A stretch of 64,000 bases of DNA, from assembly GCA_032207245.1 (NCBI GenBank), contig CM063510.1:45322015-45386014 (forward strand), given 5' to 3'. Shown here piece after piece: positions 45,366-58,327 of this stretch. The DNA comes from Pardosa pseudoannulata. Its lineage: Eukaryota > Arthropoda > Arachnida > Araneae > Lycosidae. The translations under genes were made by a program, and so were the position numbers. The notes beneath the pieces were generated by a model. The model did not search any database and was not told where the DNA came from. It saw only the letters and a program-made list of their open reading frames with translations. The number at the start of each line of letters is the position of its first letter. Position 1 is the first letter of the stretch.

Positions 45366-45539
45366 CTCAATAATAAACTGCAAATTTTTTTTGAAATATA
45401 CTTTTATACTGCATAGAAATGTAGTCATGTTGACTCGAGAAACTCGAAAATATGCTTTCAAAGTTTATTCAATCGTATTTTGAGAAAAAAATTAACGTTT
45501 TTTAATTCTGAAATTTATTAAGGGGAGTAGTCACTAAGC

Positions 45540-46150
45540 AACCCTAAAAGTTAGAATTTTTGGGTTTATTTCGACTTTGCATAACTTTTATTTTTACTCT
45601 TTAAATGATATAAAATTTTCAGTATTTGTTCTCTATAGTTATTTAATTATATATCTAAATTTAATATATTCTCTGTTAAGTAATAATTTTTTTTATAGAA
45701 TGAAAGGTAAGTGCTTGTTTCTAAATTTTCAAAATTTTGATGACACACGGTGTGCAGGCCTACACTGACACATTACGAGTTTCATTAAAAATTCTTGCAT
45801 TTTTGTAAACTTATATAAGGCATGAATCTCTACCTATTAAGTTTTAAAAGTTTTCAAAAAATTTTCTTCAACAGAATGAATTTTTCAAAAATTTAAAATA
45901 GCGTGCAAAAATTTCAATAAAAAAATCTCCAAATACCAAATAAAATAAAAAACCTATGAAAAAAGTAGGTAGAGAAAAAAAAGCACTATACTACTATAGT
46001 GTACTTATCTTGAAAATTTTAAAATAATATATACAATAGTTTTAATTTAGAATGCGCGCCAATACAAAAAACACCATTTTGAGTAAAACGCATTTAAAGT
46101 TAAAATTTTATATATTTTCTAAAAAGTTATTTCAAAAAACTTTAAAATTG
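45540..46150 (-). repeat. MULE-associated repeat, copy A
   Basis: Shares ordered phrases with the repeats at 51.9-53.7 kb and 57.25-58.13 kb, including ATGAAAGGTAAGTGCTTGTTTC, AAAAAAGTAGGTAGAG and AATGCGCGCCAATACAAAAA with AACACC. Its high-coordinate end runs straight into a minus-strand MULE C-terminal fragment, suggesting that the repeat is the 3' noncoding part of such elements. Confidence 0.6.
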
Positions 46151-46159
46151 TCCAGTTGC

Positions 46160-46426
46160 ACATATTATTACTTCTTCTTTTAATGTTTTTATTTTTGCAG
46201 CCGTTTTGGCATTTTTTTATTGCTCTTCGAGCCTCTAATCTACTTATCTCAGCAGCAGTTGATCATTGTTATATGCAAATAGTTTTATATTATTACCCAT
46301 TTTGTAACCAAGTTCATTCATAACTCTTAGTAGACCAACTTGTCTATCATTATAAATAGAAACAGCTTTATTAACAGCTATATGGACTACGTTTGAACTA
46401 CAGATGTTTGGAGGCATAATTTTCAT
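46160..46426 (-). pseudogene. Mutator-like transposase C-terminal fragment
   Basis: The minus strand encodes MPPNICSSNVVHIAVNKAVS and IYNDRQVGLLRVMNELGYKM, then stops and a Lys/Ala-rich tail in broken frame. The pattern IAVN.AV..(F/Y)N.G......VM.ELG...G matches the end of the Mutator-like domain. It is short and disrupted; moderate confidence. Confidence 0.5.
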
Positions 46427-46840
46427 ATCAGAGTGTTGAAAATATTATACGCACACACATATATCAATATGCTAATTAGGTTAGAGGAAAGGGGAAGGTT
46501 CTTTACATTTCTCTTGGATCAAATCAAACTCAAAAGAAAGTCATTCACCGAAAAATATTCCAGTTGTTAATGTACAATTTGCTCCCAACTGGTTGCAACT
46601 TTCACACTGTTGAGAAAAATAGCATGTCTTATCATTATAATCCTTTTCAAGCTAAAAAATCTCATTTCATTTTGACACCACTCGCGTTTTAAAGTCGATG
46701 CCTCCATGCGTGGAGAAAAGAGCTGAGAGAAAACGAAAGAGAAAAAAGGCAGGAAAAAAAAACGCGGTGGCAACACGCTCTGCTGCCTTAAAAAAAGTTT
46801 CTTTTATTTTTTTTAACCACTCCTTTCTCTTGGCAATGAA

Positions 46841-47080
46841 CTAAGACATTGATTGCCATCGGCGAACACCAAAAGAATTAATAAAATAAAAAAAAACGGA
46901 TAAGTGATGGAAAACGATTGAAGAAGTGGCGACAGAGTCAAGTTCTTGTTGATCAAGTTGTTTATCCGCTTCATCAGTTGGCATGATGGTGAGATTTTCG
47001 CGTGAAAGTAAGGAAACTGGGTCGTCTCCCTGGCCGTGCCTCATTATTTCGGATTCAAGATCACTTCGCTCATATTTTCT
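46841..47080 (-). other. Possible minus-strand exon, unrecognised
   Basis: A stretch of balanced, charged protein composition (RSDLESEIMRHGQGDDPVSL, LSRENLTIMPTDEADKQLDQ) in GC-richer, CpG-containing sequence. It is preceded on the minus strand by a CAG acceptor-like site and followed by AT-rich sequence. No donor or partner exon was identified, so it could be chance or the 5' region of a gene transcribed leftwards. Confidence 0.25.
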
Positions 47081-48010
47081 GGATCAGCGAGTCGCTCGAG
47101 GAAGACTGCATTCGAAATGCTTAGAAATTTTAGAGAAGCCTCTCATTTGCATGAAAATTCCGACTTATTCCGTGATTTCAAACGCAATAAAAAACAAAAT
47201 GCAGGGATTTGGAACAAAACCTCCAATTATTTTAAAATAAATAAAAACGATGACAGAACTAACCTTGCTAAGGGATACAGACGTTTCCATTCGAAACACA
47301 CCCATACACAAAATCTGTCTCCGAAAGCGTGCACTTCCCTTTTTTGTTCATAATTTCCTAAATTGGATTCTAGGGTACTATGAAGTTTTAATTGATTACA
47401 CCTTTTGACCAAGGGCTTGAACTGTAGCCCCTAGTGATCGGTTTAAAGTAAGGGTTAAAGGGGGAAACGTAGAGAGACGCAGGGTTTTGGTTCTTGATCG
47501 CAGATTTGAAAACCCCACGAGAATTTTCTCGGGCCCTATTGAGACTTTCGACTCTAAATTTGCTTCATTACTATTGATCTATCAGATTACAGGACACATT
47601 CTGATAGTATATTCCTTAAGGCAACCTCTTCGGGTTTTATACAAAATCTCTACATTTGTTTGTAGATTTAGTTTATTTTTTTTTACTATATATATATATA
47701 TGCCAGGTTTGAAAACATAAATTAATAATTTAAGAATTTAAATACAGAAAACACAGCGCACTCGTTAATTCAGGTACATGAATAACTAATAACTCCGTAT
47801 AAAAGCGCTTGACGCTCAATAATTGAGAGAGTCTGTATTAATAAAGTTGCTGCTGAATCTACGTTATGCGAAGGTCTTTTGTTAGCTTATGGACGCTACC
47901 CACTGGACGCTATGTTTAATGGTTGAAAACTTATTTGTGATGAAGACATGAATAAAGGTATTATGAAGGACTACTCGACTCTCTGACTAAATAGTTGGCT
48001 AAAAGGCATG
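47081..48010. other. No recognised gene
   Basis: Moderately GC-richer than the surroundings up to 47.65 kb but with no supported reading frame, followed by AT-rich sequence and a short TA run at about 47,688. Confidence 0.5.
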
Positions 48011-49196
<1,186 letters not shown>

Positions 49197-49865
49197 AACA
49201 GTGTAAGAATGTTATTCGAAAAAAGTTAAGTGGCCCTAGGAGTTTTCGAACAATTCGGTTATAAATCTATATTCTGAAGTCATTTTTAATAAGATATTTT
49301 GTTGGCAACGGAAATCGATAAATCTTCCTCCCAATTACACTTTAACACGATATATTATAAAGAACTGAATTCGTAAAATGGAAAAAAGAAATCGCGTTTA
49401 GAATTTTGTAGAATTCTATACTCATATTATGTGATCAATATTTGATTTATCGATCCTAAGTAGAAAATCATTCAAATATATCTAAAAATTCTAAACTAAA
49501 TGGATTGTTAAATACGAAGATAATTGGCTTGTAAAAATCGTATGACAGCTAGTTACTCAAGGTCGATAAAATCTCCGAAAGATGGAAAAAATAGCATAAT
49601 AAACAAACAAGGAAAAAAATCCAATATCGGCCTGTATTGTTGGCGATAAAATAAAATTTTCTGAGGCATTCCCTTTCTGTTATACATGAACGGATTTTGC
49701 ATGCATCACAAAAGAAAAAGGTTAAGGAATAAAAATACTACACATTTTCCAAAGAGGTGGCAACGAGGTCTATAAATCAACTTATTATAGTGAAACAGTG
49801 GAAAAGAAATGCTCATATTAAAGAGTTCGTCTTGATTAAAGTTTAACCATTCACAAAGCTAAAAT
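49197..49865 (+). repeat. Unclassified 670-bp repeat, copy 1 (partner at 60.80-61.46 kb)
   Basis: Colinear with 60,797-61,463 over its whole length: TACACTTTAACACGATAT, GTAGAATTCTATACTCATATT, GTGATCAATATTTGATT, ATGCATCACA, GGCAACGAGGTCTATAAATC and TTTAACC(A/G)TTCACAA(A)GCTAAAA. Moderately diverged with indels. No TIRs, coding frames or tRNA-like head. Both copies carry TTATCGA..GGTCGATAA inverted phrases about 110 bp apart. Confidence 0.8.
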
Positions 49866-50467
49866 TTTACTAGTGATTTATATGATAGTGCCTATTTTAA
49901 TCATTGATTGCGTTTAAGTCTAAATTCAGAATTAATTGTCTCGGAACATATTATGGATTATTCATATTAACTAATTTTTACTTAACAATCATAGATGGAC
50001 AAACAGTGGCCCGCACTGTAAAATTTTGTAGCCCTTGTTGGAATTCATAAAATTTATTACTCAAACGAATATCGTATTGAATATGAGGAATTATAAGAAA
50101 ATGTTATATTATTACATTTCATTCATTATATATATGTAATCAGTGAAATTATCTTTCACCGATTACACGGAGAATTAGCCCCTATTATGTAAATTTTCCA
50201 TGATTACTGGGCAATAAGAATACATAAGTAATTTGCAGTCATGACATCGTCAGTAAAATAAGTCCAGCATTGCGAAACTTTAAATTTATTGGATTTTAAA
50301 GTGCACAATTAACAGATTGTATTTTAAAAACAAGTCTTATGCCCAAGGCTACAAGAAAAATAAGTTTTTGAATTATTCCCCCCCCCCCAAATAGAGAAAG
50401 ATCTCATGATTTTGTTCTCAAAAGACAGCGTTCAGCGTTCTGCACCAACGAAAATCTTCTACCTTAC

Positions 50468-50495
50468 AAAAAAAAAAAAAAAAAAAAAAAAAAAA
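50468..50495. repeat. A28 homopolymer
   Basis: 28 consecutive A about 120 bases left of a tRNA-like segment. It may be the tail of a retroposon ending here, but the body to the left was not identified. Confidence 0.9.
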
Positions 50496-50589
50496 GGTTT
50501 AAGATGATTTGGGTGTCCCCGATTGTACAATCCACAGCAGCTCATACTACACAATGCAGTATAAACACATAAAGAAGCCGCATAAAGAA

Positions 50590-50665
50590 GCCTAGCCAAC
50601 GAGCTCAGTGGCCGAATGGTCAAAGTACGGGATCCAGACCTGAAGATTGTGGGTCGATGCTTGCC
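50590..50665 (+). repeat. tRNA-derived SINE head
   Basis: GAGCTCAGTGGCCGAATGGT, then GGGATCCAGACCTGAAGAT, then GTGGGTCGATGC: tRNA-like A region, anticodon arm with CCA in the loop position, and a shortened B box. It resembles the tRNA heads of the SINEs at 43.2 and 58.3 kb (GGCCGAATGG). Confidence 0.55.
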
Positions 50666-50729
50666 ATTGCGGTTCATCCAAAGTACGGATTTTTAATTTA
50701 AAAATATTATCTTTTGTTTCCTTATGTTC

Positions 50730-50917
50730 TTGAACATTCTAGATCTTTCTTTAATATGTAAATTAGTTATTTCTCGAATATTCTGTTCGGGTATAAAAGC
50801 TGATACCCACTAGTTGTAGGCAATTTCTCGATCTTATAAAGTTGCGAGTTGCTACTTCAACAGAAACTTCAATAAATTCTCCTGTTAAACGGTGTGTTCA
50901 TTCGAATCTTCGTGACA
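50730..50917 (+). other. Possible solo-LTR fragment
   Basis: A TATAAAAG box (50,792-50,799), an AATAAA (50,871-50,876) and an end in TTCGTGACA (50,909-50,917) follow the promoter, poly(A), ..CA order of an LTR. The 5' limit and target duplication were not found. TGTCACGAA, the expected mirrored start, occurs only at 37,241, too far to be the same LTR. Confidence 0.35.
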
Positions 50918-51556
50918 ATACAATGCAGTATAAACACAGTAAAAATACTAGAAACGAACACATACAAATACAAAACAGACAAAATAACACTGGAAGTACC
51001 AAAAAAAAAATTAATGATAATAATTACAAGATAATTGCATGAAAATAAATGCAATAGCGCGGTACAGTGAAAGTTATATATTCAGAATCAGCCTTGTTAC
51101 GGGGCCTGCAGATTCTTTGAATTTTCCATTACCCAACCGAACAGCTTGCTTAGTTTGGATGAGAGGGTTTTGTTACAATTTAGCTGATCAGCCCAGACAC
51201 CCTCCAGGCCTGGTCTGGGGCGCTTAAATGCCAATCCCTAGTGAGGGAAGTAAACTTTGATAATTTAAGTTAGCTTGAAAATCACACAGACAGGAATTTA
51301 GTTATTGGAGAAGTGAAACCATTTTCCTGGAACAGCTGAAAATTGTGGCCCGGGGACAGAAAATGAGCATTTATATGAGAGACGGGTAAAAGAATATAAG
51401 TTGGCAAACACTCCTTAAAATCAGACATTTTATGGCTGGGAAATTAGGTATTAAAATATTCGAAGGGGTAAAAAGAGAATTTTAGATATTTTACTTGTAA
51501 TAATTTTGATGTATCACACAGACATACATGGACACACGCACACACACATATACATA

Positions 51557-51640
51557 GAGTAGAACATCGATTATCCGGGTAGATCGGGATCGAGGTCGAT
51601 TAGGTTAGTGAAAAGTCCGGATAACTGGACACCGTTAAAA
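51557..51640 (+). mobile_element. pogo/Tigger-type terminus fragment
   Basis: AGTAGAACATCGATTATCCG resembles the CAGTAGNACCTCGNTTATCCG ends of Tigger elements, with AGTCCGGATAACTGGACACC shortly inside. No second end was found. Confidence 0.5.
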
Positions 51641-52225
51641 AATGGCTATGGTAACTGTGTTTTTAGGTAACTTTCCTTCACACTTTTCCAAGGATTAGGA
51701 CTCTCAGTCGTAGTAGTTGATTTTTAGCAAGGATTATATAAAACGGACTAGATAGAAGAGCCTCAATGGCATACGAAAAAGTCCTTTATAATGATTTCCG
51801 TAAGTTTATATTCATGTTGTACTAACGTAGAAAACTATTAAAATAATAATTATCTGTATGAATAATCTGATTTTCTTTTTTAAACTTAAAAAAACACATC
51901 CCCTTTAAACCTTCAAAAATTCGATTTTTTTAACATTTTTAAAATTTTTGAACATTTCTGAATCATTTCAAACAAACCCCATTGAAATATTTGAATTAGA
52001 ACTTGTAAAACTATACAATCTTTGTACTTAATATCATAGCATTTAAGAAAACTGTAAAAACTTTAAATACATATTACTGAAAATAGTGTGTTTCAATTTG
52101 CGAGCACTTTAAATAAAAAACTGTCGCATATATTGATTTCAAATTTTTGCATAATATGAAGTATAGAACTACGATGATACGCTACCTACTTTCTTCGTTG
52201 TTCTTTATTTCATGTCGCATTTATA

Positions 52226-52572
52226 GTATTTAAAATAAAATTTGTAAACATTATTTTCGCTGTTTTGAAAACTCAATCTCCTGGTGTAATATTTTTGATA
52301 CTTTTCATAAATAAGTGGGGAATCATACATAATAATTATTGTTTTCAAAAAGGCAAAAATTGTTAATAAAATTCACTTTGTGTTGTATTTAATATAGTAT
52401 TTAAAGTCGAATTTATACACATTATTTTTGCTGTTTTGAAAACTCAATCCCTTGGTTTAATATTTCTAATACTTTTCATAAATTTAAATAAGTGGGGAAT
52501 CATACCTAATAATTATTGTTTTCAAAAAAGCAAAAATTATTAATAAAATTCACTTTGCGTTGTAAGTTTCTC
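52226..52572. repeat. Tandem duplication, period 171
   Basis: GTATTTAAA..ATTATTTTCGCTGTTTTGA, AAACTCAATC and ..AAATTCACTTTG starts at 52,226 and repeats from 52,397 with a few differences and one small insertion. Confidence 0.85.
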
Positions 52573-52668
52573 AAAAAAAAAAAAAAAAAAAATTTAAAAA
52601 TTTTTAAAATAAGCTCTCACTTTTCACTTTATCTAAATGGTTATTAATTTTTAGAAATAAAATGAATA

Positions 52669-53550
52669 CAGTCAAACCTGTCTATCTCGAAACCTGCTTA
52701 TCTCGAAAACCTGTCTATCCCGAAATTTTTCTATTTCCGTACATTTTCAATAAAAATTTAACGTATTTTCCAAACCTATCTCAAATTATTTTTTTTCCCA
52801 AACCTGTCTATATCGAATTTTCGTAAGAAACACAACATACTAGTTTAGAGTCTTATTGCGTTGTGAACCGCACAAGTTCCCATTTCCAGGAAATACACTT
52901 CTAGTTTTCTCTCTCGGGGGAGGGGGGGTTATTTGGTCTGGGACTGGGTGGGAATTGTACTAAAAATGCACAGTCGGAGAACAATATCTAAAAGAAACCG
53001 AAGAGCAACCGTCCGAGGAAACTGATGAAAACCCGAAGGAATGAATGATTATCAGAGAGAAACTAAATACTGACACTTCGTTTAAAGATTTTATAGAAGC
53101 AGATGAATCAGTGGTAACGAGCGGAACATTTTTAACTGATTCCGAAATTTTAAAAAACGTTCGGGGGAACTTCTGATGATTAAGAAGATCATAACAAAGA
53201 GGACAACACCGATGTAGAAAGAGTTGTTAAGCCAAAAGAAGCAGAAAAAGCTATTGAAACACTAAGAATTTTTCTTGAATCCCAAGAAAATATTAATCAG
53301 GATTGTTTCGCCACTATGTCAAAACTACAAAAAATTGTCCAGTCTAAAAACGTTTTGCATCAAAAACTCCTAATGGATTACTTTCTGTAAGATATGTAAA
53401 TAAAACTAAAAGTACTTCAAATTTTCAATCTTTTGTATTATGTAAAGAAATTTTCTTAGTCTATTTCCATAAAACCTGTGAATCTCGAAACCTGTCCGTC
53501 TCGAATTTTTTTTTTACTCCCAAGAGATTCGAGATAGACAGGTTTGACTG
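52669..53550 (+). mobile_element. pogo/Tigger-like DNA transposon, internally deleted
   Basis: 882 bp. 23-bp perfect terminal inverted repeats begin CAGTCAAACCTGTCTATC, flanked by TA at 52,667-52,668 and 53,551-53,552. The ends reiterate the AACCTGTC(T)ATCTCGAA phrase as subterminal repeats. The interior carries the 3' part of a transposase gene. TA duplication, TIR start CAGT and the encoded C-terminal region all fit the pogo branch of Tc1/mariner. Confidence 0.9.
53040..53390 (+). pseudogene. pogo/Tigger transposase C-terminal remnant
   Basis: Frames give FIEADESVVTSGTFLTDSEI, an acidic break with a frameshift near 53,170, then KEAEKAIETLRIFLESQE and TMSKLQKIVQSKNVLHQ followed by KLLMDYFL and a TAA at 53,388-53,390. 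The acidic patch followed by ALETLRRFLEQQE-like helix is typical of Tigger C-termini. The catalytic and CENP-B-like DNA-binding parts are absent. Confidence 0.65.
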
Positions 53551-53690
53551 TATATCAAAACTAACTAAATAAAAATAGAGAGCATATGCTGAAAATTGCA
53601 TTATATCCGATAATAATTAAAAAAGATATGATAAAGCGAAAAATAACAAAACAAATCTTCCATCTGAATTTTCTAAAGGTGATAAAGCCC

Positions 53691-54065
53691 TTAACCTTCC
53701 TCGACCATGACTATGCACAGAAGGTAAATGTGGATTTTCGTTGAGAAAGGTGATTAGAAGTCGGGAAAAAATGAATTAATATTTCCTGCCTTCCGAGCCA
53801 TTCCTAAAATTCATGACCAGCAATTTTATGCGTTTAAATACCCAGTACTGGTGAAAATAATGAAATTCTGAAGCTGGTTGCCGTAAACTTATATTGTAAA
53901 GACAAGGATAAAAATTGAATTGTAACGAGTTCATATATGAAAGCAATGAAATATTAAAATACTAATCAAATAAAACGATAACGGATATGATAAAAAAATT
54001 AAAAAATGTGGACCTTAAAATATTAATGTGTTGTGGGAAAAACTGGGTATACACGAATCTACAAC
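53691..54065. other. No recognised feature
   Basis: AT-rich sequence between repeat copy B and a SINE fragment; no supported gene. Confidence 0.6.
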
Positions 54066-54112
54066 TTGGTTTGGTTTGGTTTAGTTCGGAGTGCTACGGT
54101 CTACTTTTTGCA
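54066..54112 (-). repeat. 3' fragment of the SINE family, antisense
   Basis: TTGGTTTGGTTTAGTTCGGA with GTGCTACGGTCTACTTTTTGC is the reverse complement of the SINE tail phrase (GCAAAAAGTAGACCGTAGCAC.. then CAAACC repeats) seen at 43.3 and 58.5 kb. Confidence 0.55.
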
Positions 54113-54376
54113 GCACGAGAATCTACAACTTATCATCTCATAATAATAGTTTGTAACTATGTCAAGACGCTTTCGGGTGGTCCATTTTCCAAATATTTAT
54201 TATTTTGTGTTATAAGATAATTGCATGTATTGTCAATAACTACGTTAATGTGATACTCGATCATTTTTATGTCTATAATAGCCAATAGGCAACCATTATT
54301 ATGCCCTTCCGTTTCAAGTGAAAGGTACATTTTTCAAGAGTTTAGATACCTCGGATTGCAGGAAATTGCTCTCTAT

Positions 54377-55250
54377 CAGTGGCGTACGCAGAAATTAATT
54401 TTGGGGTTGCATATTGTCATTGCCAACAAGGGCACCCATATGTAAAGTGCAGAAGGGGCTCGAGCTCCCCCTTTTGTAAAGTCAGTTCTTTAAACTAAAT
54501 TTAATACTTAAATATACAAATACACCACAGGCATACACACATTTTTATCTCAGACCTCCCGGCCTCCTAAATTCTCTCATATAGGTGCCTATAATTGCCA
54601 TGAAAAAATAGACTTCTTTGATTTAGTATTATCATGTAAAAACTAAAAATAAATTATATAAACCTAATTTCTCCGTTGTAAAACTGTTCATGAACTGATA
54701 TAAATTTTACCAAGTTATAAAAATTAAGAAAAATATGGTATTTAAGAAAAATAATAGACATAGTATGAAAACAAATTTTTTTGCTTACCATAATTGATAG
54801 AATCCTGTATCATTGAAAATTGATAAAATATCATTTAATGATTGAAAAATGCAGTTGCAATTTTAAAAAAATGCTTAAAAATATTCGATTACAATGTAAT
54901 GAAAAAAAAAACTATTCATATTAGTTTTCACAAATTTATATTAATTCTCCGCTTTTGTTTTTGTAAAATATTTAAAACTTCAGTTACAGAAATATTTTTA
55001 TAGATATACAGCAAGCAGAGTTCATTTAGACGCATTTCTGATGTACTGTTTCTCAAATAATTTTTTAAATATTTCATAGTTGAAAACGACCTTTCAGCTG
55101 TGCATGTTGTAATTGGTAAAGTGACTAAAATTTTTAAAAATTTATGGATATTCGGAAAAATTTTCACATTGCACTCTTGTAAAGCTTCTATAACAGTTAA
55201 CTCAAGATATTTTTCCCCAAACCGAAATATTTCAAGATAATGCTCTTATT
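54377..55250 (-). mobile_element. hAT transposon remnant, 3' part
   Basis: CAGTGGCGTACGCAG at 54,377 matches hAT-type termini (CAGTGGCG..). About 550 bp inside is the end of a minus-strand hAT transposase, the expected arrangement for the 3' end of an element. The other terminus was not found, so the copy is truncated on the right. Confidence 0.75.
54928..55245 (-). pseudogene. hAT transposase, C-terminal dimerisation domain
   Basis: An open frame of about 105 residues reads YLEIFRFGEKYLELTVIEAL, then KFLKILVTLPITTCTAERSF with STMKYLKNYLRNST, then MRLNELCLLYIYKN, matching the hATC block (LLTLPVSSAxAERSFSxLxxIKTYLRS.M...RL..L.LL.I). The natural stop lies at 54,928. A TAA cuts the frame about 80 codons upstream of IHKF, and the catalytic part is missing. 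Confidence 0.85.
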
Positions 55251-56355
55251 GTAGTATTAAGGTATTTCTAAACTTAAAAAGAAGAAAAACAAAATTTTAA
55301 ATTTCTCCCCCCCCATTCTTTTTAAGTTTCAAGAAAAAATCTTGGGGAGTGAATATGTCTCTTTGCACTCCCCTGGGTTTCTATATATGTAATAGCCCGC
55401 TTTAAATTGTAGAGGCTTTTCATGGAGAAACAATGAAATGATTCCTTCTTTCGTTGTTAGTTTAAAAATGACTCGTCTCTTTTCACTTCAGTCGTAGAGT
55501 GCTACCATATAGCGGTCGAGATATACACAGGCATCGATGTGACTTCAAAAGTTACCAGAGACAGCAATTTGGTACCCTAAATTCCCTTTTCTGTCTCGTC
55601 ACAATGACGACTTCTGATATCATTATAACGCATATGTCACCTTTGACATATCTCGACTGCAATATGGTTGCACTCATAATATCATGTGATACTATTTTGT
55701 ATCATTTTTCTGTATTTTATAGCTTTGGTCAGTATATATATTTGTGTGTGTGTGCGTGCGCGCTTGTGTGTATGTATATATTTAAATTGTAAAACTAAAA
55801 ACTTAGAATGATATTTAAGACAATATGAAGAATATATTAGTGACATGTTTTAAAACAATATTTAGCCGTGGTGAATTCTGTATCATGCAACCGATAGGTG
55901 TACAAACTTTTGAAGTATCGTTTTAATTATTAGTAGCTGGACCGAAGCTAGTTGGTGAGCAAAACGTGCATGCATACAGGCGACCAAATTTCTAGGGTAT
56001 CCCAAAAATTCCACGCCTCCAAACTTAAACTTTAATATTAACAAAAATCTCCACAGACCTATAAAAGAAACACCTTAATAAGACAATAATATTGATACAT
56101 ATGTAAGGATTCTTTTTCAATCTAGTTAGGTGGTTTTGCCGCTTGAACTAGAGTGTCCTAAATTTCGCCGCCGTAGGCAGTTGTCTACCTTGTCTGCTTT
56201 TGTATTTTATATTAGACAGATATATAAAATTTTGTGATAGCCTTTTAGTTATTAGTTGTAGGTTTGAATATTATTAAACGTTTTGGTCATTACATAGTTA
56301 TAAAAGTTCAATGATGCTTTCTGCATGAGTAAAAGGAGATTTTTTCAATTACTGT
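55251..56355. other. No gene; short TG/GC microsatellite
   Basis: Contains a C8 run near 55,308, a TTGTGTGTGTGTGCGTGCGCGC tract (about 55,740; only its first bases quoted as TTGTGTGTGTGTGCGTG are needed to find it) and otherwise unremarkable sequence. The open frame at 55,499-55,792 has no family resemblance. Confidence 0.5.
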
Positions 56356-56451
56356 AATAAATACAGAATCCCCGTCAACAAAGCACTGCAATACAGCTCG
56401 TACCTTAATAAATACAGAACCACCATAGCGAAGCACGGAAATACAGCTAGT
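56356..56451 (+). mobile_element. Tandem Helitron-type 3' termini
   Basis: Two units 51 bp apart: AATAAATACAGAATCCCCGT with CAACAAAGCACTGCAATACAGCTCGT, then AATAAATACAGAACCACCAT with AGCGAAGCACGGAAATACAGCTAG and T. The second ends in CTAG followed by T and has a GCGAAGC loop in a degenerate hairpin, as in Helitron 3' ends. The first is a decayed version ending CTCG. Confidence 0.5.
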
Positions 56452-57249
56452 TTCGAAAGCAAAGTGATCGACCTGCAGTTAGCCCGTCAAAACAGATAAT
56501 GTCGAGAGTGGTTAAATATGTTTATATTCCAAGAAATCACCCTTTAACTACTAATGTCATGGACTGGCAATCGTATTGTAGGACGATTTGCCGATTTAGA
56601 CTGTTCCTTCAATATTCAGGTTAATATTCGATTTTTTTAATTTTCGGGCCGATGAACCACTTCTATCGTCGTTCGTTCGTTACATGAGCATCGTTCCCAA
56701 CCGTGTAATCTGGAAGGACTCTCGATTTCATCGCTCGATGTATTCGGGCTAAACCGCTTAGCCTCGGAGTTGATCCAGTTTTTACTATCATGCTGTCTGT
56801 ACTAGTCGATGTCGCGTAAGGCCTCCAGACAAGCCATATTTAATGACTTCATGTAGTGCTCATAATCACCGTGAGACGAATTCTTTTTAGGCAGTTGTCC
56901 TTGCCAATTAATTTAGTCGCCAGGGAACAGTTTAGAGGCTGATTCATTGTTACTTTTTAAGCAGATTTGTAGGTAAGAGGATTTGATAACGATGAAAACG
57001 CCATTAAGACGATCTAGTAAATTTACTGGCTATGTCTTTTATTTTTATATTGAATTTAACCATTTTTCCCCAAAAGACTTTCTCCTTTATTACTGTGGGA
57101 TATACCATCGAGGAAATAGCTTTTAATATTTATCGGATACTTGGAGATTATTTATCTCTTTAAGCTTAGAAACCTATTTTCTTTAATTATTTTATACTTT
57201 CGCTTGTTTCTAATTCCCATCAATAAAAAATCACTCTCCATCTTTTATA
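56452..57249. other. GC-richer unexplained sequence
   Basis: The 56,460-56,940 stretch is richer in GC and CpG (GTCGTTCGTTCGTTAC, TCGCTCGATGTATTCGGGC) but has no reading frame of note. It could be an untranslated or regulatory region or an old repeat. The remainder is AT-rich. Confidence 0.4.
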
Positions 57250-58130
57250 AAAAATAATAATAGCAGATGTAATTAAAGGGACTTATAACCTTTCAGCAAT
57301 TTTGAATGGAAGATATTTTCTTATTTTTCGCCTTATTATATCTTTTTTAATTATTATCGTAAATACATGGGATTTTCAGCACTTTTTCTCTATTCTCATT
57401 TAGTTAGTTTTGTTGAATTTACTTTGTTTCTAGAAATTAAAACTTATTTTATAAAGTGAAAAGTGAGAGCTTGTTTCAACAATTTAAAAATTTTTCTGAC
57501 TTTTTCTATATTCTCATTTAATTAGTTTTGTTGAATTTACTTTGTTTCTAGGAAATTAAAACTTATTTTATAAAGTGAAAAATGAGAGCTTGTTTCAAGA
57601 ATTTAAAAAATTTTCTGACAGACAGTCAAGAGACTTATAACAACACAAAGAGACTTTCTTTAATAATTTTCGATTTTGGTAAACAATAATTGTATAATTA
57701 ACTATAAGGTATAATTCTCCACCTATTTAAATTTTTAAAAAATATAAAATATTACACCAGGGGATTGAATTTTTATAAAAGCTAAATTAGTATTTAAAAA
57801 TTCCATTTCAATTACTATAAACGCAAAAATACAATAAATAGTAACGAAAAAAGTAGGTAGAGTTTTATTATAGTCTATAATGTATTTAATGTAGAATTTT
57901 CAAATCATAGTTTTCATAGTTTTTTATTTAGAGTGTGTGCGAATTGAAAAAACACTAAACTAAATAAGTAAAATTCATTTAAAGTTTTTATAGTTTCCCT
58001 AAAAGCTGTGATACTAAATTCAAATATTTTATAGTTTTAAAGGTTCTAATTTGAATACTTCATTGGCGTTTGTTTGAAATGATTCAGCAATATATAATAA
58101 TTTTAAAAATGTTAAAAAAAATTAATATAA
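57250..58130 (+). repeat. MULE-associated repeat, copy C
   Basis: Inverted relative to copy B and colinear with copy A; it lacks the pogo insertion and so serves as an empty site. Marker phrases: GATATAATAAGG-type opposite-strand sequence at the left, AAGTGAAAAGTGAGAGCTTG, AAAAAAGTAGGTAGAG and GAGTGTGTGCGAATTG. A 118-bp tandem duplication lies inside. Confidence 0.75.
57381..57619. repeat. Tandem duplication, period 118
   Basis: ACTTTTTCTCTATTCTCATT at 57,381 recurs as ACTTTTTCTATATTCTCATT at 57,499, both followed by TTAGTTTTGTTGAATTTACT and AAGTGAAAA(G/A)TGAGAGCTTG. It is not present in copy B, so it arose after copying. Confidence 0.9.
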
Positions 58131-58327
58131 AGTTTAAAGATGATGTGTACTCTTAAACAAATAAATAATAACTAGATATAATGAGGACTAATTACCCCTC
58201 TTCAGGCTTTATTTTAAACTTCGAAATTATATTTTTCGCTATAAAAATCAGCCATTTTAGATTTTTTTTTTCTACAAGCACAATAGTAAAGTCTTACTAT
58301 CACTACTTATTTTCAACCGTATTTGTC

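Larger units (their letters stand above)
51900..53690 (-). repeat. MULE-associated repeat, copy B, split by a pogo element
   Basis: The reverse complement aligns with 57,250-58,130: CTCTCACTTTTCACTTTAT, ACTAACTAAATAAAAATAGAG, GATAATAATTAAAAAAGATA and TCATTTCAAACAAACCCCATT. Similarity stops at 52,667 and resumes at 53,551, exactly at the ends of the inserted pogo derivative. An internal 171-bp tandem duplication lies at 52,226-52,572. Confidence 0.75.
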
